The notes under the pieces: model-generated | What the model was told of the DNA's origin: nothing | The model's database searches: none | The model's input: the letters and a program-made list of their open reading frames with translations, nothing else | In this document: positions 15,601 through 24,659 of the stretch, in pieces | How the letters are laid out: each line of letters starts with the position of its first letter | Position numbering within the stretch: the stretch's first letter is position 1 | Made by a program: the position numbers and the translations under genes | Assembly: GCA_049421205.1 (NCBI GenBank) | Contig: JBMSMQ010000001.1 | Span: 1-64,000 of the forward strand | Source of the DNA: JAFMIT01 sp049421205 | GTDB lineage: Bacteria > Actinomycetota > Actinomycetes > S36-B12 > UBA5976 | Length of the DNA stretch: 64,000 nt | Direction: 5' to 3'

Positions 15601-16617
15601 ATGACTCGAAATCTTGTAGCACTGGGACAGAAAGCGAGTGCCAACCTTGTTGAGGTGACGACGGATTTAGGGAATATAGAAGATTCAGGCACATGGATAG
15701 TTCTTGCGTATTTTGAAACACCCATCGTTGCATTGAGGTTTGAAGACTGGACATCAATCGATGAACATACGGATGGTGGATGGTCTGGATGTGGCAAATG
15801 GGAGAGCCTCACATCTGAGGATAAATACATACAACTCGTAAACGAAGCGAAATCCCAAATAGCAGATGGGATCATTTATCAGGTCAATGTGTGTCGCCAA
15901 CTTCGGTCGAAAATGACAGATGAGAGGGATCTCTTCTCGTTGTATCGAGCACTTCAAACGACAGACTACAGCGAGAATCTTTTCTACATTCGATTGAATG
16001 CTGAAGTTTCAAAGTATTTCAATTCGAATGAAATTGAAATAGTGTCGTTTTCGCCTGAGGTGTTTCTGAGTCGTAAAGGTGATTTCTTAACTACAAAGCC
16101 GATTAAAGGAACTGCAAAGAAAGATGAAGAATTTCTACAAAAGGATATTGCCGAAAATATCATGATAGTCGATTTGATGAGGAATGATTTATCGAAAGTA
16201 TGTAAAGAAGATAGCATCTCAGTTCCAACATTATTGACGCGGTCGGAATTACCATATGCGTCACAACTTGTATCAGAAGTTCGAGGACAAATTCAGCCTG
16301 GAAAAACTTGGCACGATATTTTCGAGGCGACGTTTCCCCCTGGATCTGTCAGTGGCGCTCCGAAATCAAGTGCATTGAAATTCATTTCCGAATGTGAATC
16401 AGAACGAAATATATATTGCGGTGCATTTGGAATTATAGACTCAACCAATAAAGACGCGGTTCTCAATGTGGCCATTCGAACTTTCTGGAAGGATGGAGAG
16501 TATCTCTATTACGGGACGGGCGCAGGAATCACCTGGGGTAGCGATGCAGAGACCGAGTGGGAAGAAACAGAGCTAAAAGCACAAACGCTTTTAGAACTAG
16601 TGAGCAAAGCGATATGA
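15601..16617 (+). CDS. pabB: aminodeoxychorismate synthase component I
   Basis: Makes 4-amino-4-deoxychorismate from chorismate for p-aminobenzoate and folate. The 338 aa hold the chorismate-binding domain with IYQVNVCRQL near residue 97, TTKPIKGTAKK near residue 163, IMIVDLMRNDLSKV near residue 187, and ATFPPGSVSGAPK near residue 247. The PIKGT Lys marks ADC synthase rather than anthranilate synthase (PIAGT). The protein is short at its N terminus compared with E. coli PabB. pabC overlaps its stop (ATGA). The glutamine amidotransferase partner is not in the window. Confidence 0.92.
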   Translation: MTRNLVALGQKASANLVEVTTDLGNIEDSGTWIVLAYFETPIVALRFEDWTSIDEHTDGGWSGCGKWESLTSEDKYIQLVNEAKSQIADGIIYQVNVCRQLRSKMTDERDLFSLYRALQTTDYSENLFYIRLNAEVSKYFNSNEIEIVSFSPEVFLSRKGDFLTTKPIKGTAKKDEEFLQKDIAENIMIVDLMRNDLSKVCKEDSISVPTLLTRSELPYASQLVSEVRGQIQPGKTWHDIFEATFPPGSVSGAPKSSALKFISECESERNIYCGAFGIIDSTNKDAVLNVAIRTFWKDGEYLYYGTGAGITWGSDAETEWEETELKAQTLLELVSKAI

Positions 16618-17438
16618 AAACTTTCGGATGGATTGAAGATGTGTTCGGTGGAAATTTAGTAACTGATCCAAAGGTTTCGGCTTTCGATAGCGGCTTCACA
16701 CTCGGATTTGGAATATTTGAAACAATGAAGACACGCGGTCAACTCATACAGTTTCTTGATTTTCATTTGCAAAGACTTTCTGCATCGGCAACAGCGTTGC
16801 AACTTGAAATCCCCGCTAATGAAAGAATCGAATCTGCCATACGTAGTGTGCTTGATGCTAACAATCCAGATAGTTACGGACGCTTACGAGTATCTTTGAC
16901 ACAGGGAATCCAGGGGGTTACACCATGGACTCTCATCATCACCTGGCAAGCAATTCAACTTTGGACAAATCCAGCTTCGTTGACAATCAGCAACGTCAGC
17001 CAGTCAGAGACTCGCTTAAGTAAATCAATGAAGACTTTGTCCTATTTAGAGAATGCATTTGCATTGCAGCAAGCACTTAGAAATGGATTTGATGATGCCA
17101 TTATGTTTGATACATCCAATCATGTGACAGAAACTGCACTTGCAAATATTTTCATTGTGAAGAACAACTCGTTGTATACCCCGCCTGCAAGTACAGGTTG
17201 CCTGCTTGGAATAACTCGACACATCATCATGCGAGAATTTGTAGATTCATTGAATGTTTTTGAGCGGAACCTCACTCTTTCAGAGATTGAATCTGCAGAT
17301 GAAATTCTTATCACGTCTGCGATTCGCGACGTTCAACCTGTGCAACGAGTCGATTCGTGGCACTATAAGTCACCTGGAAAGATCACCTCAACTCTCCAGG
17401 GCTTATATCGAGAATATGCAGAGGGAGGTTTTCAGTGA
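16614..17438 (+). CDS. pabC: aminodeoxychorismate lyase-type class IV aminotransferase
   Basis: PLP enzyme of fold type IV, 274 aa; by its coupling to pabB it most likely releases p-aminobenzoate and pyruvate from aminodeoxychorismate. Visible features are SGFTLGFGIFETMKTRG near residue 25, the probable PLP Lys in SMKTLSYLEN near residue 137, and the cofactor-phosphate region NHVTETALANIF near residue 165. Start at 16614 overlaps the pabB stop; longer in-frame starts lie inside pabB and are rejected. A branched-chain or D-amino-acid aminotransferase is the alternative, made unlikely by context. Confidence 0.88.
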   Translation: MKTFGWIEDVFGGNLVTDPKVSAFDSGFTLGFGIFETMKTRGQLIQFLDFHLQRLSASATALQLEIPANERIESAIRSVLDANNPDSYGRLRVSLTQGIQGVTPWTLIITWQAIQLWTNPASLTISNVSQSETRLSKSMKTLSYLENAFALQQALRNGFDDAIMFDTSNHVTETALANIFIVKNNSLYTPPASTGCLLGITRHIIMREFVDSLNVFERNLTLSEIESADEILITSAIRDVQPVQRVDSWHYKSPGKITSTLQGLYREYAEGGFQ

Positions 17439-17857
17439 AAACACCTGATAACGCTTCCAATCACGAGCATGAAGAGTCTCGACTTGAGAAAGTTGAAGAG
17501 AAGATTGAAGATGTTGCAGAAATCATCGTTGAATCATTCGAGAGCGCAGTCGAGGCATCGTTACCTCCACATTTACGTTTACAGGCCTGGGCTAGACGCC
17601 GACCTGTAACTCATGTTGTTTGGAGAGCGCTCGTTCTTCTGCTCGGTACATCCGTATTCATCGCAGGCGTTGCAATGTTGGTTTTACCTGGACCTGGCTG
17701 GGCCGCAATTTTCCTGGGACTTGTAATACTGTCAACTGAATTTGCCTGGGCACATCGGTTGGCAGAGCCGCTGCGCCGAGCCTTCAACTGGGCAATGGAG
17801 CGCGCGCGGCAACGAGCGCAAAGAAAACAGCAAAAGACGGATGAAACAAGCACCTAA
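17435..17857 (+). CDS. TIGR02611-type PGPGW membrane protein
   Basis: A 140 aa protein, function unknown. The first 50 residues are charged and probably coiled. A hydrophobic hairpin then follows: VVWRALVLLLGTSVFIAGV, the family motif LPGPGWA near residue 87, and IFLGLVILSTEFAWA. The C-terminal tail is rich in Arg, Lys and Gln. It starts with GTG overlapping the pabC stop (GTGA), so it is the last gene of the pabB operon. Confidence 0.85.
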   Translation: MKTPDNASNHEHEESRLEKVEEKIEDVAEIIVESFESAVEASLPPHLRLQAWARRRPVTHVVWRALVLLLGTSVFIAGVAMLVLPGPGWAAIFLGLVILSTEFAWAHRLAEPLRRAFNWAMERARQRAQRKQQKTDETST

Positions 17858-17871
17858 TCACGCGTTTCGAA

Positions 17872-17891
17872 GCGAGTAGACTCTGCGAGTC
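17872..17891 (+). promoter_or_regulatory. thrS promoter region with operator-like repeats
   Basis: TAGACT at 17877-17882 is a good -10 element. It lies inside two overlapping dyads, GAGT-AG-ACTC (17874-17883) and GACTC-TGC-GAGTC (17879-17891). GCGAGT also occurs twice as a direct repeat 13 bases apart. The predicted mRNA leader would be about 27 bases. Confidence 0.4.
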
Positions 17892-17915
17892 CCTGTTGCA
17901 CGTAAGTGAGCGTAA

Positions 17916-19904
17916 ATGTCTAGTCTGCAAGTGATTGTCAATGGAACATCAACGACGGTAGATTCAGGGCCAATATCGACACTGATTGACGAGAAAGATC
18001 GATCCATAGTTGCCGCAAAAATCAATGGGGACGCTCGAGATTTGTCTTATGAGATGTCCAACGGCGATGTTATTGAGTTCGTGGCTATTGACTCTCCTGA
18101 AGGACTATCTATTCTTCGGCATTCTGTCGCACACATTACGGCGCAAGCCGTGCAGGAACTCTTTCCTGAAACCAAATTAGGAATTGGTCCACCAATTGCA
18201 AACGGCTACTACTACGATTTTCAAACACTTCAGCCTTTCACTCCAGATGATCTGAAATCCATTGAAAAAAAGATGACAGAGATCATTAAAACTGGGCAGC
18301 GGTTTGTTCGACGAGTTGTAAGTGAATCAGAAGCAATGAGTGAATTGCACGACGAGCCCTTCAAACTTGAACTTATTCAAGATAAGACGAGCGTTTCTGA
18401 AGATGTGATGGAAACTGGTGGCGCTGAACTTTCAATTTACGACAATGTTCATTTGCGTACTGGCGAAAAAATTTGGGGAGATCTTTGTCGAGGTCCACAC
18501 ATTCCAGACACGCGCTACATTCCACATCAAGCATTTACGATTATGCGCAGTGCGGCTGCATATTGGCGAGGCAGCGAGAAAAACGCCCAGTTGCAGCGCA
18601 TCTATGGAACTGCGTGGCCATCAAAACAAGATTTGCAAGAGTATCTCAACTTTTTGATTGAAGCGGAACGCCGCGATCATCGCAAACTCGGAGTTGAACT
18701 GGATCTCTTCTCATTTCCAGATGAAATTGGAAGTGGACTTGCAGTGTTTCACCCCAAGGGCGGTGTAATGCGACGCACTATGGAGGACTACTCGCGCTTA
18801 CGTCACGAGGCCAGTGAGTATGAATTTGTCTACACGCCGCACATTACGAAAGCGCAACTCTTTGAAATATCTGGGCATTTGGATTTTTACAAAGACGGCA
18901 TGTTTCCAGCAATGCATATGGATCCTGAATTGGATCAGGATGGCAATATTCGAAAGCCAGGTCAGGATTATTACCTGAAGCCGATGAATTGTCCGTTCCA
19001 TAATCTCATTTTTCGTTCGAAAAGTCGTTCATACCGAGAATTACCACTTCGACTGTTTGAATTTGGAAGTGTGTACCGCTATGAAAAGAGCGGCGTGATT
19101 CATGGTCTTACAAGAGTTCGAGGAATGACGCAGGACGATGCACATATTTATTGCACGCGAGAACAGATGACCGGAGAGTTGAAAAATCTTCTTAGTTTCG
19201 TTCTCGACTTGCTTCGCGATTATGGTTTAAATGATTTCTATCTTGAGTTAAGCACGCGAAATGATGAGAAATATGTAGGCACAGACGAAGAGTGGGAAGA
19301 AGCAACTGCAGCTCTTCAGAAAGCTGCCGAGGAAAGTGGGCTTGATTTGGTCCCAGATCCAGGAGGTGCCGCTTTCTATGGGCCAAAGATTTCCGTTCAG
19401 GTTAAAGATGCCCTTGGAAGAACTTGGCAGATGTCTACTATTCAATTGGATTTCCAGATGCCACAACGTTTCGAGTTGGAATACACGTCAAGCGACGGTA
19501 CGCGTCAACGCCCCATCATGATTCATCGAGCCCTTTTTGGTTCGGTTGAACGCTTCTTCGGCATTTTGGTTGAACATTACGGCGGAGCTTTTCCAGCTTG
19601 GCTTTCTCCTGTGCAAGTTGTGGGTATTCCAGTAGGAGAATCGCATAACAGATATCTTCTCGACGTTATCAAGCGATTGAAAGCTCAGGGTATTCGAGCA
19701 GAAGTGGACACGTCTGATGAGCGTATGCAGAAAAAGATACGAACTGCTCAAACGCAGAAGATTCCATTTATGTTGATTGCTGGAGATGAGGATATTTCAA
19801 ATTCAGCAGTATCTTTCCGCTATAGGAATGGTGAGCAAAAGAATGGCGTAGCGATTGAGGATGCAATTGCTGAGATCGTTCACGCTGTTGAACAGAGGCT
19901 TTGA
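17916..19904 (+). CDS. thrS: threonyl-tRNA synthetase
   Basis: Charges tRNA-Thr; 662 aa, full length. Domains in order: TGS (about 1-60), editing domain with RHSVAH near residue 68 and CRGPHI near 192, class II catalytic core (about 240-530) with the zinc ligands in MNCPFHN, HGLTRVRG and MIHRALFGSVERF, and the anticodon-binding domain (about 545-662). The ribosome site is weak. It is followed one base after its stop by the HIT gene. This opens the actinobacterial thrS-HIT-pgsA-acyltransferase-pimA order seen in Mycobacterium and Streptomyces. Confidence 0.97.
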   Translation: MSSLQVIVNGTSTTVDSGPISTLIDEKDRSIVAAKINGDARDLSYEMSNGDVIEFVAIDSPEGLSILRHSVAHITAQAVQELFPETKLGIGPPIANGYYYDFQTLQPFTPDDLKSIEKKMTEIIKTGQRFVRRVVSESEAMSELHDEPFKLELIQDKTSVSEDVMETGGAELSIYDNVHLRTGEKIWGDLCRGPHIPDTRYIPHQAFTIMRSAAAYWRGSEKNAQLQRIYGTAWPSKQDLQEYLNFLIEAERRDHRKLGVELDLFSFPDEIGSGLAVFHPKGGVMRRTMEDYSRLRHEASEYEFVYTPHITKAQLFEISGHLDFYKDGMFPAMHMDPELDQDGNIRKPGQDYYLKPMNCPFHNLIFRSKSRSYRELPLRLFEFGSVYRYEKSGVIHGLTRVRGMTQDDAHIYCTREQMTGELKNLLSFVLDLLRDYGLNDFYLELSTRNDEKYVGTDEEWEEATAALQKAAEESGLDLVPDPGGAAFYGPKISVQVKDALGRTWQMSTIQLDFQMPQRFELEYTSSDGTRQRPIMIHRALFGSVERFFGILVEHYGGAFPAWLSPVQVVGIPVGESHNRYLLDVIKRLKAQGIRAEVDTSDERMQKKIRTAQTQKIPFMLIAGDEDISNSAVSFRYRNGEQKNGVAIEDAIAEIVHAVEQRL

Positions 19905-19905
19905 T

Positions 19906-20406
19906 ATGTCCAAGGAATGGGAGCATATCTGGGCGCCACACAGAATTGAATACATTCGTGCTGGCTCAGCTCCCCATGAGATTGACTGTCCTTTTTGTCG
20001 TGCTCCACAGCTTTCGGACAAAGACGGGTTAATTGTTTATCGAGGCGATTCGGCATATGTTGTAATGAATCTCTATCCATACAACACAGGTCACATTATG
20101 GTGTGTCCATTTCGACACTTTGGAAATTATGATGAAGCTAGATTCGAAGAAACCGAGGAAATTTCGCGCCTCACGAAAACCGCAATGAAGGTACTCCGTG
20201 CAGTGGCGAATCCTGCAGGTTTCAACATTGGGATGAATCAAGGATTTATTGCAGGTGCAGGCATCGCTGGCCACTTGCATCAACACATCGTTCCCCGTTG
20301 GCAGGGCGATTCCAACTTTATGCCGGTTATTGCAAGTACAAAGGTGATGCCAGAACTATTAGAGGACACCCGCTTACTTTTGGCAAATGAGTGGCCACAT
20401 GCTTGA
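19906..20406 (+). CDS. HIT-family nucleotide hydrolase/phosphorylase
   Basis: Histidine-triad protein of 166 aa. Its catalytic motif HLHQHIVPRW is near residue 125, and a CPFC pair near the N terminus may bind a metal. The syntenic Mycobacterium tuberculosis gene (Rv2613c) is a diadenosine tetraphosphate phosphorylase, so Ap4A breakdown is the best guess. That fits its place behind thrS, since synthetases make Ap4A. ATG at 19906 is chosen because longer starts lie inside thrS. It overlaps pgsA by 8 bases. Confidence 0.9.
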   Translation: MSKEWEHIWAPHRIEYIRAGSAPHEIDCPFCRAPQLSDKDGLIVYRGDSAYVVMNLYPYNTGHIMVCPFRHFGNYDEARFEETEEISRLTKTAMKVLRAVANPAGFNIGMNQGFIAGAGIAGHLHQHIVPRWQGDSNFMPVIASTKVMPELLEDTRLLLANEWPHA

Positions 20407-21001
20407 TAATCAACGTACTCGAGCAATTGCAAATCGTGGTTTTGTCCCAATAGCAAATTTCCTTTTGAAAATGGGATTGAGTGCAAACAGTGTTACAGTG
20501 ATTACGGGATTATCTCTTGTGTTAATTGTCCTCAGCACTATACCTTTTGGTCGCTTCGGTTATGCACTTCTACTATCGCTACCGCTAGTTTTTGGTGATG
20601 CCCTGGATGGCACGATGGCTCGAATGACAAACTCAACTTCAAAATTCGGAGGATTTCTCGATAGTGTTGTTGATCGATTCACGGATGCAACCATCGTAGG
20701 TGCGTTTATTGCATGGGCAATATACGCAAACGATCATGTGACGTCACTTGTTGCAATGGGAGCGCTGGCAACAGGATTTCTGATTCCTTATATTCGAGCG
20801 AAAGCAGAGTCCGTTGGAATTGATTGCAAAGTTGGGCTGATGGAACGAACTGAACGTCTCCTGGTTCTCGGCGTCATTACTCTTTTTGCGGCTTTTGGTG
20901 TTGAAAGTGCAATTGGTATCGGTCTCAGTGCACTTTTTCTACTTAATTCTGTCACTGTGGCTCAACGACTTTCGCATGTGTACCAAAGAGATCGCGTGTG
21001 A
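20399..21001 (+). CDS. pgsA: CDP-alcohol phosphatidyltransferase, probable phosphatidylinositol phosphate synthase
   Basis: Integral membrane enzyme, 200 aa, about six helices. The family signature D-x2-DG-x2-AR-x8-G-x3-D-x3-D is intact in GDALDGTMAR and GGFLDSVVDRF near residues 63-91. By synteny with mycobacterial pgsA1, ahead of the PIM acyltransferase and pimA, it most likely joins CDP-diacylglycerol and inositol 1-phosphate. Phosphatidylglycerophosphate synthase is a less likely alternative. The start codon overlaps the HIT gene; the next gene's GTG overlaps its stop. Confidence 0.9.
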   Translation: MLDNQRTRAIANRGFVPIANFLLKMGLSANSVTVITGLSLVLIVLSTIPFGRFGYALLLSLPLVFGDALDGTMARMTNSTSKFGGFLDSVVDRFTDATIVGAFIAWAIYANDHVTSLVAMGALATGFLIPYIRAKAESVGIDCKVGLMERTERLLVLGVITLFAAFGVESAIGIGLSALFLLNSVTVAQRLSHVYQRDRV

Positions 21002-21888
21002 ATCTCAAGAATCAGATAACGCTTGCTATGTTCAAGACGGCTTGGGCGGTTCCTCGCTTTATGCCAGAACCACTACAACGAGGACTTTATTGGGGGATTG
21101 CATCAATTGGATGGTTTCTTAGAACCCCAGGTGTTAAGCGATTGCAATTCAATATGTCGAGAGTTTCTGGGTCAAACTATTGGAGTTTTCAATCGGTATC
21201 GCTCACATGGCGGGCAGTTCACTCGTATTTCAAGTACTGGCAGCAATTGTTCGCAATGCAGACAAAAGATGAAAGCTATGTATTGCAGAACGCTTTAACG
21301 GAAAATAGAGAGGTCCTTGATGTGGCGCTCCTGAGCAAGAGGGGAGCATTAATTGTTGCCACACATTCAGGGAATTGGGATTTAGCTGGGGCCTGGCTAG
21401 GTGTCACCTATAAAAACGTTGTGACGGTTGCGGAAAGGCTTGAACCTATTGAATTGTTTGATATGTTCGTCAACGCAAGGAAACGCTTCAACCTTAAAAT
21501 CTATCCTCATACTTCAAATGATTCAATCATCGAGATATTGCAAAATGAACTAAGCCAGAACAACATTGTTGGACTCGTTGCGGACAGAACCCTTTCGAAG
21601 CGAGGTATTCCCGTCAAATTATTTGGATATGAATGCAAGCTGCCTGCGGGTCCATATGCCATCGCTCAATTGAATGATCTCGACATAATTCCGGGTGCAA
21701 TTTGGTTTGACGGCAAAAAAACCAGAATGCTCTTATTCACTCCCATTGAATCCGCTGGTAAATCTGCAGAAGACGTAATGCAAGAAGTGGCTTGCGCCTT
21801 TGAGGAAATCATTTCTCTCCATCCGGAGAATTGGCACATGTTTCAACAAGTTTGGCCAGATCATCCCAAGAAGTGGGGTGGAAGATGA
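20998..21888 (+). CDS. phosphatidylinositol mannoside acyltransferase (LPLAT/HtrB family)
   Basis: Transfers an acyl chain to the mannose of phosphatidylinositol mannosides, by analogy with mycobacterial PatA. The 296 aa carry the acyltransferase HX4D motif ATHSGNWDLAG near residue 121 and the second block GLVADRTLSKRGIPVKLFG near residue 194. It lies between pgsA and pimA with four-base overlaps on both sides, so the three genes are one lipid operon. It is homologous to lipid A acyltransferases, but context points to PIM. Confidence 0.9.
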   Translation: MNLKNQITLAMFKTAWAVPRFMPEPLQRGLYWGIASIGWFLRTPGVKRLQFNMSRVSGSNYWSFQSVSLTWRAVHSYFKYWQQLFAMQTKDESYVLQNALTENREVLDVALLSKRGALIVATHSGNWDLAGAWLGVTYKNVVTVAERLEPIELFDMFVNARKRFNLKIYPHTSNDSIIEILQNELSQNNIVGLVADRTLSKRGIPVKLFGYECKLPAGPYAIAQLNDLDIIPGAIWFDGKKTRMLLFTPIESAGKSAEDVMQEVACAFEEIISLHPENWHMFQQVWPDHPKKWGGR

Positions 21889-23045
21889 AAATCGGAATTG
21901 TTTGCCCCTATGACTGGAGTGTGCCTGGTGGTGTGCAAATTCATATCAGAGACTTAACGATGCGATTACGGGAACTTGGCCATGATGTAAATGTCTTATC
22001 GCCAGTCTCCAATCAAGATTCCCTTGAAGATTGGGTCACCAATGGTGGAGACCCGATATCGTTAACCTACAACGGTTCTGTGGCCCGAGTTTCATTTGGA
22101 CTACGAGCAACACGAAAAGTTCGACAATGGCTAAGAACGCAACAATTCGATGTCGTTCATGTTCATGAACCACTATCGCCGAGCCTTTCGTCACTGACGT
22201 GTTGGGCAGCAACTGGCCCAATAGTTGGAACCTTTCATTCATCTATGGATAGATCAAGGATGCTTCAAGCGGGCTATGGACTGGCTCAAACTGTATTGGA
22301 AAAGGTCTACGGTCGCATTGCCGTGAGCGAAGCTGCTCGAAAGACTGTTGTCGAGCATGTTGGCGGAGATGCAGTCTTGATTCCAAATGGTATCGATGTT
22401 GATTTCTTTGATCGAATTGCGAAACAATCAATAAAGCAGGAATACCGAATAGTGTTTTTGGGTCGATTCGAAGAAGATCGCAAAGGGTTTTCTTTACTGG
22501 CTGAGGCATTCAACAGACTCGCAGCAAAATTCCCAAAGCTAAGCCTCGATGTTGCAGGTCCAGGTAATCCAGACAACGTGATTGATGCAATCGACAAAGA
22601 TTTTCAAAACCGTATCACGTTTCACGGTCGGGTCAGTGATGAAAGAAAAGCGCAATTGCTGAGTTCAGGAAGTGTGTATGTCGCACCAAACACAGGCGGG
22701 GAGAGCTTCGGAATCGTGTTGCTAGAGGCGATGGCATCTGGGGTGGCTGTCGTAGCAAGTGATATTCCCGCATTTGAACGTGTATTGGATTTCGGTGAAG
22801 CAGGAACATTATTTCAAAACGAGAATGTTGACGCATTAGTTGAAGCATTAGATTCGGTTCTCACAAATGAAGTTGCGACATCAACTCGTGTTACATATGC
22901 GAGAGACTGGGTAAAAGAGTTTGATTGGCACTTTGTAGCACAGAAGATCATTGCAGTATATGAGACAGTCACATTTGATCAACTTCCTGTGGTTGAAAAT
23001 CTTCGAGGACAAATCATCGGTAGATTGAAGAGATCTGAATCATGA
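21885..23045 (+). CDS. pimA: phosphatidylinositol alpha-mannosyltransferase
   Basis: GT4 glycosyltransferase adding the first mannose from GDP-mannose to phosphatidylinositol at the inner face of the membrane. The 386 aa begin KIGIVCPYDWSVPGGVQIHI, with the acceptor-site Gly-Gly loop. They carry HVHEPLSPSLSSL near residue 89 and the GT4 nucleotide-sugar motif GGESFGIVLLEAMASG near residue 272. The ATG at 21885 overlaps the acyltransferase stop; a longer frame from 21831 would run inside that gene. Confidence 0.94.
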   Translation: MKIGIVCPYDWSVPGGVQIHIRDLTMRLRELGHDVNVLSPVSNQDSLEDWVTNGGDPISLTYNGSVARVSFGLRATRKVRQWLRTQQFDVVHVHEPLSPSLSSLTCWAATGPIVGTFHSSMDRSRMLQAGYGLAQTVLEKVYGRIAVSEAARKTVVEHVGGDAVLIPNGIDVDFFDRIAKQSIKQEYRIVFLGRFEEDRKGFSLLAEAFNRLAAKFPKLSLDVAGPGNPDNVIDAIDKDFQNRITFHGRVSDERKAQLLSSGSVYVAPNTGGESFGIVLLEAMASGVAVVASDIPAFERVLDFGEAGTLFQNENVDALVEALDSVLTNEVATSTRVTYARDWVKEFDWHFVAQKIIAVYETVTFDQLPVVENLRGQIIGRLKRSES

Positions 23046-23584
23046 TTTGGGTCACGTTTGTTGCACTTTGTGCTGGGATCGTTCTCTGGTGGGCAAGTAA
23101 CCTGGCTGGCAGGCTTCACCGAATTCATATTCGACGCGATAATCTACTGATTTCACTTCGTTGGCAACTTATTGTCAGGGAGAGTTTAATTTCACGGCTT
23201 CTCGAAGAGGGATTTTTTGATGTAGACGACCGACAAACTCTGTCGAATTATGTTGAAGCTGCAAATCTAGATTCGGATGCAGATCTTGATGAGTATCTCA
23301 CAAAAGAGAGTCAAGTATCAGGTGCATTGCGGGAAGTTTTCGAAAAGGGAATCAAAATAAAAACCACTGCAATGTACTCACTCTTACAAGAACTTGCGCA
23401 ATGTTGTTATCGTATTGAACTTGCACGACGATTTCATAATGATGCAGTTGGCGCGGCACATCTACTTCACGAGAGATTGCTCGTGAGAGTTTTTCGACTT
23501 GCAGGTAATACTCCTCAACCTAAATCACTTGATATGGATGACATTCCACCCAAAGAACTACAAGAAATCCTTTCGGGTCACTAA
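23042..23584 (+). CDS. conserved membrane-anchored protein downstream of pimA
   Basis: A 180 aa protein with one N-terminal transmembrane helix (VTFVALCAGIVLWWASNLAG) followed by a largely helical, soluble domain starting RLHRIHIRRDNLLISLRWQL. That start resembles LemA-like or actinobacterial pimA-neighbour proteins. Function is not known. It overlaps the pimA stop by four bases (ATGA) and so is part of the lipid operon; a role in envelope lipid synthesis or placement is only inferred. Confidence 0.7.
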   Translation: MIWVTFVALCAGIVLWWASNLAGRLHRIHIRRDNLLISLRWQLIVRESLISRLLEEGFFDVDDRQTLSNYVEAANLDSDADLDEYLTKESQVSGALREVFEKGIKIKTTAMYSLLQELAQCCYRIELARRFHNDAVGAAHLLHERLLVRVFRLAGNTPQPKSLDMDDIPPKELQEILSGH

Positions 23585-23585
23585 T

Positions 23586-23591
23586 TAGACT
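23586..23591 (+). promoter_or_regulatory. -10 element, leaderless promoter of the DUF3048 lipoprotein gene
   Basis: TAGACT is followed by exactly 6 bases (TTGAGT) and the ATG at 23598. This favours that ATG over the in-frame TTG at 23592. Confidence 0.5.
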
Positions 23592-23597
23592 TTGAGT

Positions 23598-24638
23598 ATG
23601 TTAAGACGATCCCTTTTGATGCTCTGCCTTGCTTTCGTGGTAACGGCGTGCGCATCTCAAACCCCTTCACAGGTTGAGACAAGTCCAACGCAGTCAGAAA
23701 CCCCGTGCTGGAACTCTCCACTTACAGGGTTATGTGCAGATGAAACAGTCCCGGTTCTTGCCGTAAAGATCGATGATGTTTCTGCGGCACGTCCACAATG
23801 GGCCTTGAACGAAGCAGATGTTGTTGTCGTTGAGCCAGTTGAGGGAGGGCTTACTCGACTCTTCGCCGTGTATCAATCAGAGATACCAACTACGTTGGGG
23901 CCAATTCGTTCTGCACGAATCACTGATGTTGATATCGCTGCAGCATTTGGAGAGCCCGGTTTTGCATATTCGGGAGCATCTCGGAGAACCACTCCCTACC
24001 TTTGGAAATCATCGATGCAACTTGTTGGCGCACCTCAAGGTGGTCTTGGGTACTCACGAGCGAGTGATCGATATGCCCCTCACAATTTGATGGGTAACTA
24101 TGAAGAGATAATTTCGAGAATCAAGAAACCTGCGAAAGCCTTACTGGGAAATCGCATCGCCTGGTCTTTCCTAGATGATTCCACTTCTGCAATAGAAGGT
24201 CGTGACATTATTTCTGCGACAGCCGATTGGCCAGCATCTGATAAAACCTTTACCTGGGACGCTTCTTTGAAACGTTGGCTTGTGAGTGCTGATGGGAAGG
24301 ATACAGAGAGCATCAGTGATCAAGGTGTACAACTTGCACAAACTACAACTGTCTTTGTGATGAATGCAGTTACCCTCGAGACATGGTATCTAAGTTCAGG
24401 TGGAGCGACGCCGTATTTGAAAACTTTTGGCGAGGGCAATGGCTGGGTGCTGATGAATGGCCAAGCCATTAAGGCTGTTTGGAAACGTCCAACGATTCAA
24501 GATTTTCCACGCTGGTACACCACGGAAGGTGTTGAGATAGCGGTTCCACAAGGCAATGCTTGGTGGTTATTACTCAGTGAACGAGATGAAATGAAGTTCA
24601 AATGGGTGAAATCGCCGAGCCCCACTCCTTCCTCATAG
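23598..24638 (+). CDS. DUF3048 family lipoprotein (YerB-like)
   Basis: Exported lipoprotein of unknown function, 346 aa. A short Arg-rich leader, a hydrophobic stretch (LLMLCLAFV) and the lipobox VTAC place the lipidated Cys near residue 18. The two DUF3048 halves follow, with VLAVKIDDVSAARPQWALNEADVVV near residue 52, GPIRSARITDVDI near residue 97, and the C-terminal half from about residue 225 (TTVFVMNA, RWYTTEGVEIAVPQG). It ends in a Pro/Ser tail. It has its own promoter and is followed after 21 bases by pdxS. Confidence 0.9.
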   Translation: MLRRSLLMLCLAFVVTACASQTPSQVETSPTQSETPCWNSPLTGLCADETVPVLAVKIDDVSAARPQWALNEADVVVVEPVEGGLTRLFAVYQSEIPTTLGPIRSARITDVDIAAAFGEPGFAYSGASRRTTPYLWKSSMQLVGAPQGGLGYSRASDRYAPHNLMGNYEEIISRIKKPAKALLGNRIAWSFLDDSTSAIEGRDIISATADWPASDKTFTWDASLKRWLVSADGKDTESISDQGVQLAQTTTVFVMNAVTLETWYLSSGGATPYLKTFGEGNGWVLMNGQAIKAVWKRPTIQDFPRWYTTEGVEIAVPQGNAWWLLLSERDEMKFKWVKSPSPTPSS

Positions 24639-24641
24639 AAT
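24636..24641 (+). promoter_or_regulatory. -10 element of pdxS
   Basis: TAGAAT overlaps the DUF3048 stop codon (its TAG is the stop) and would start a transcript about 11 bases before the pdxS ATG. That transcript still includes the strong ribosome site GGAGG. Confidence 0.35.
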
Positions 24642-24659
24642 TGCCGCTGGAGGATTCAA

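Noticed and set aside
15141..15604. Open frames across the tRNA cluster on both strands
   Set aside because: They are translations of tRNA sequence (for example METGFEPV-type peptides) and not proteins.
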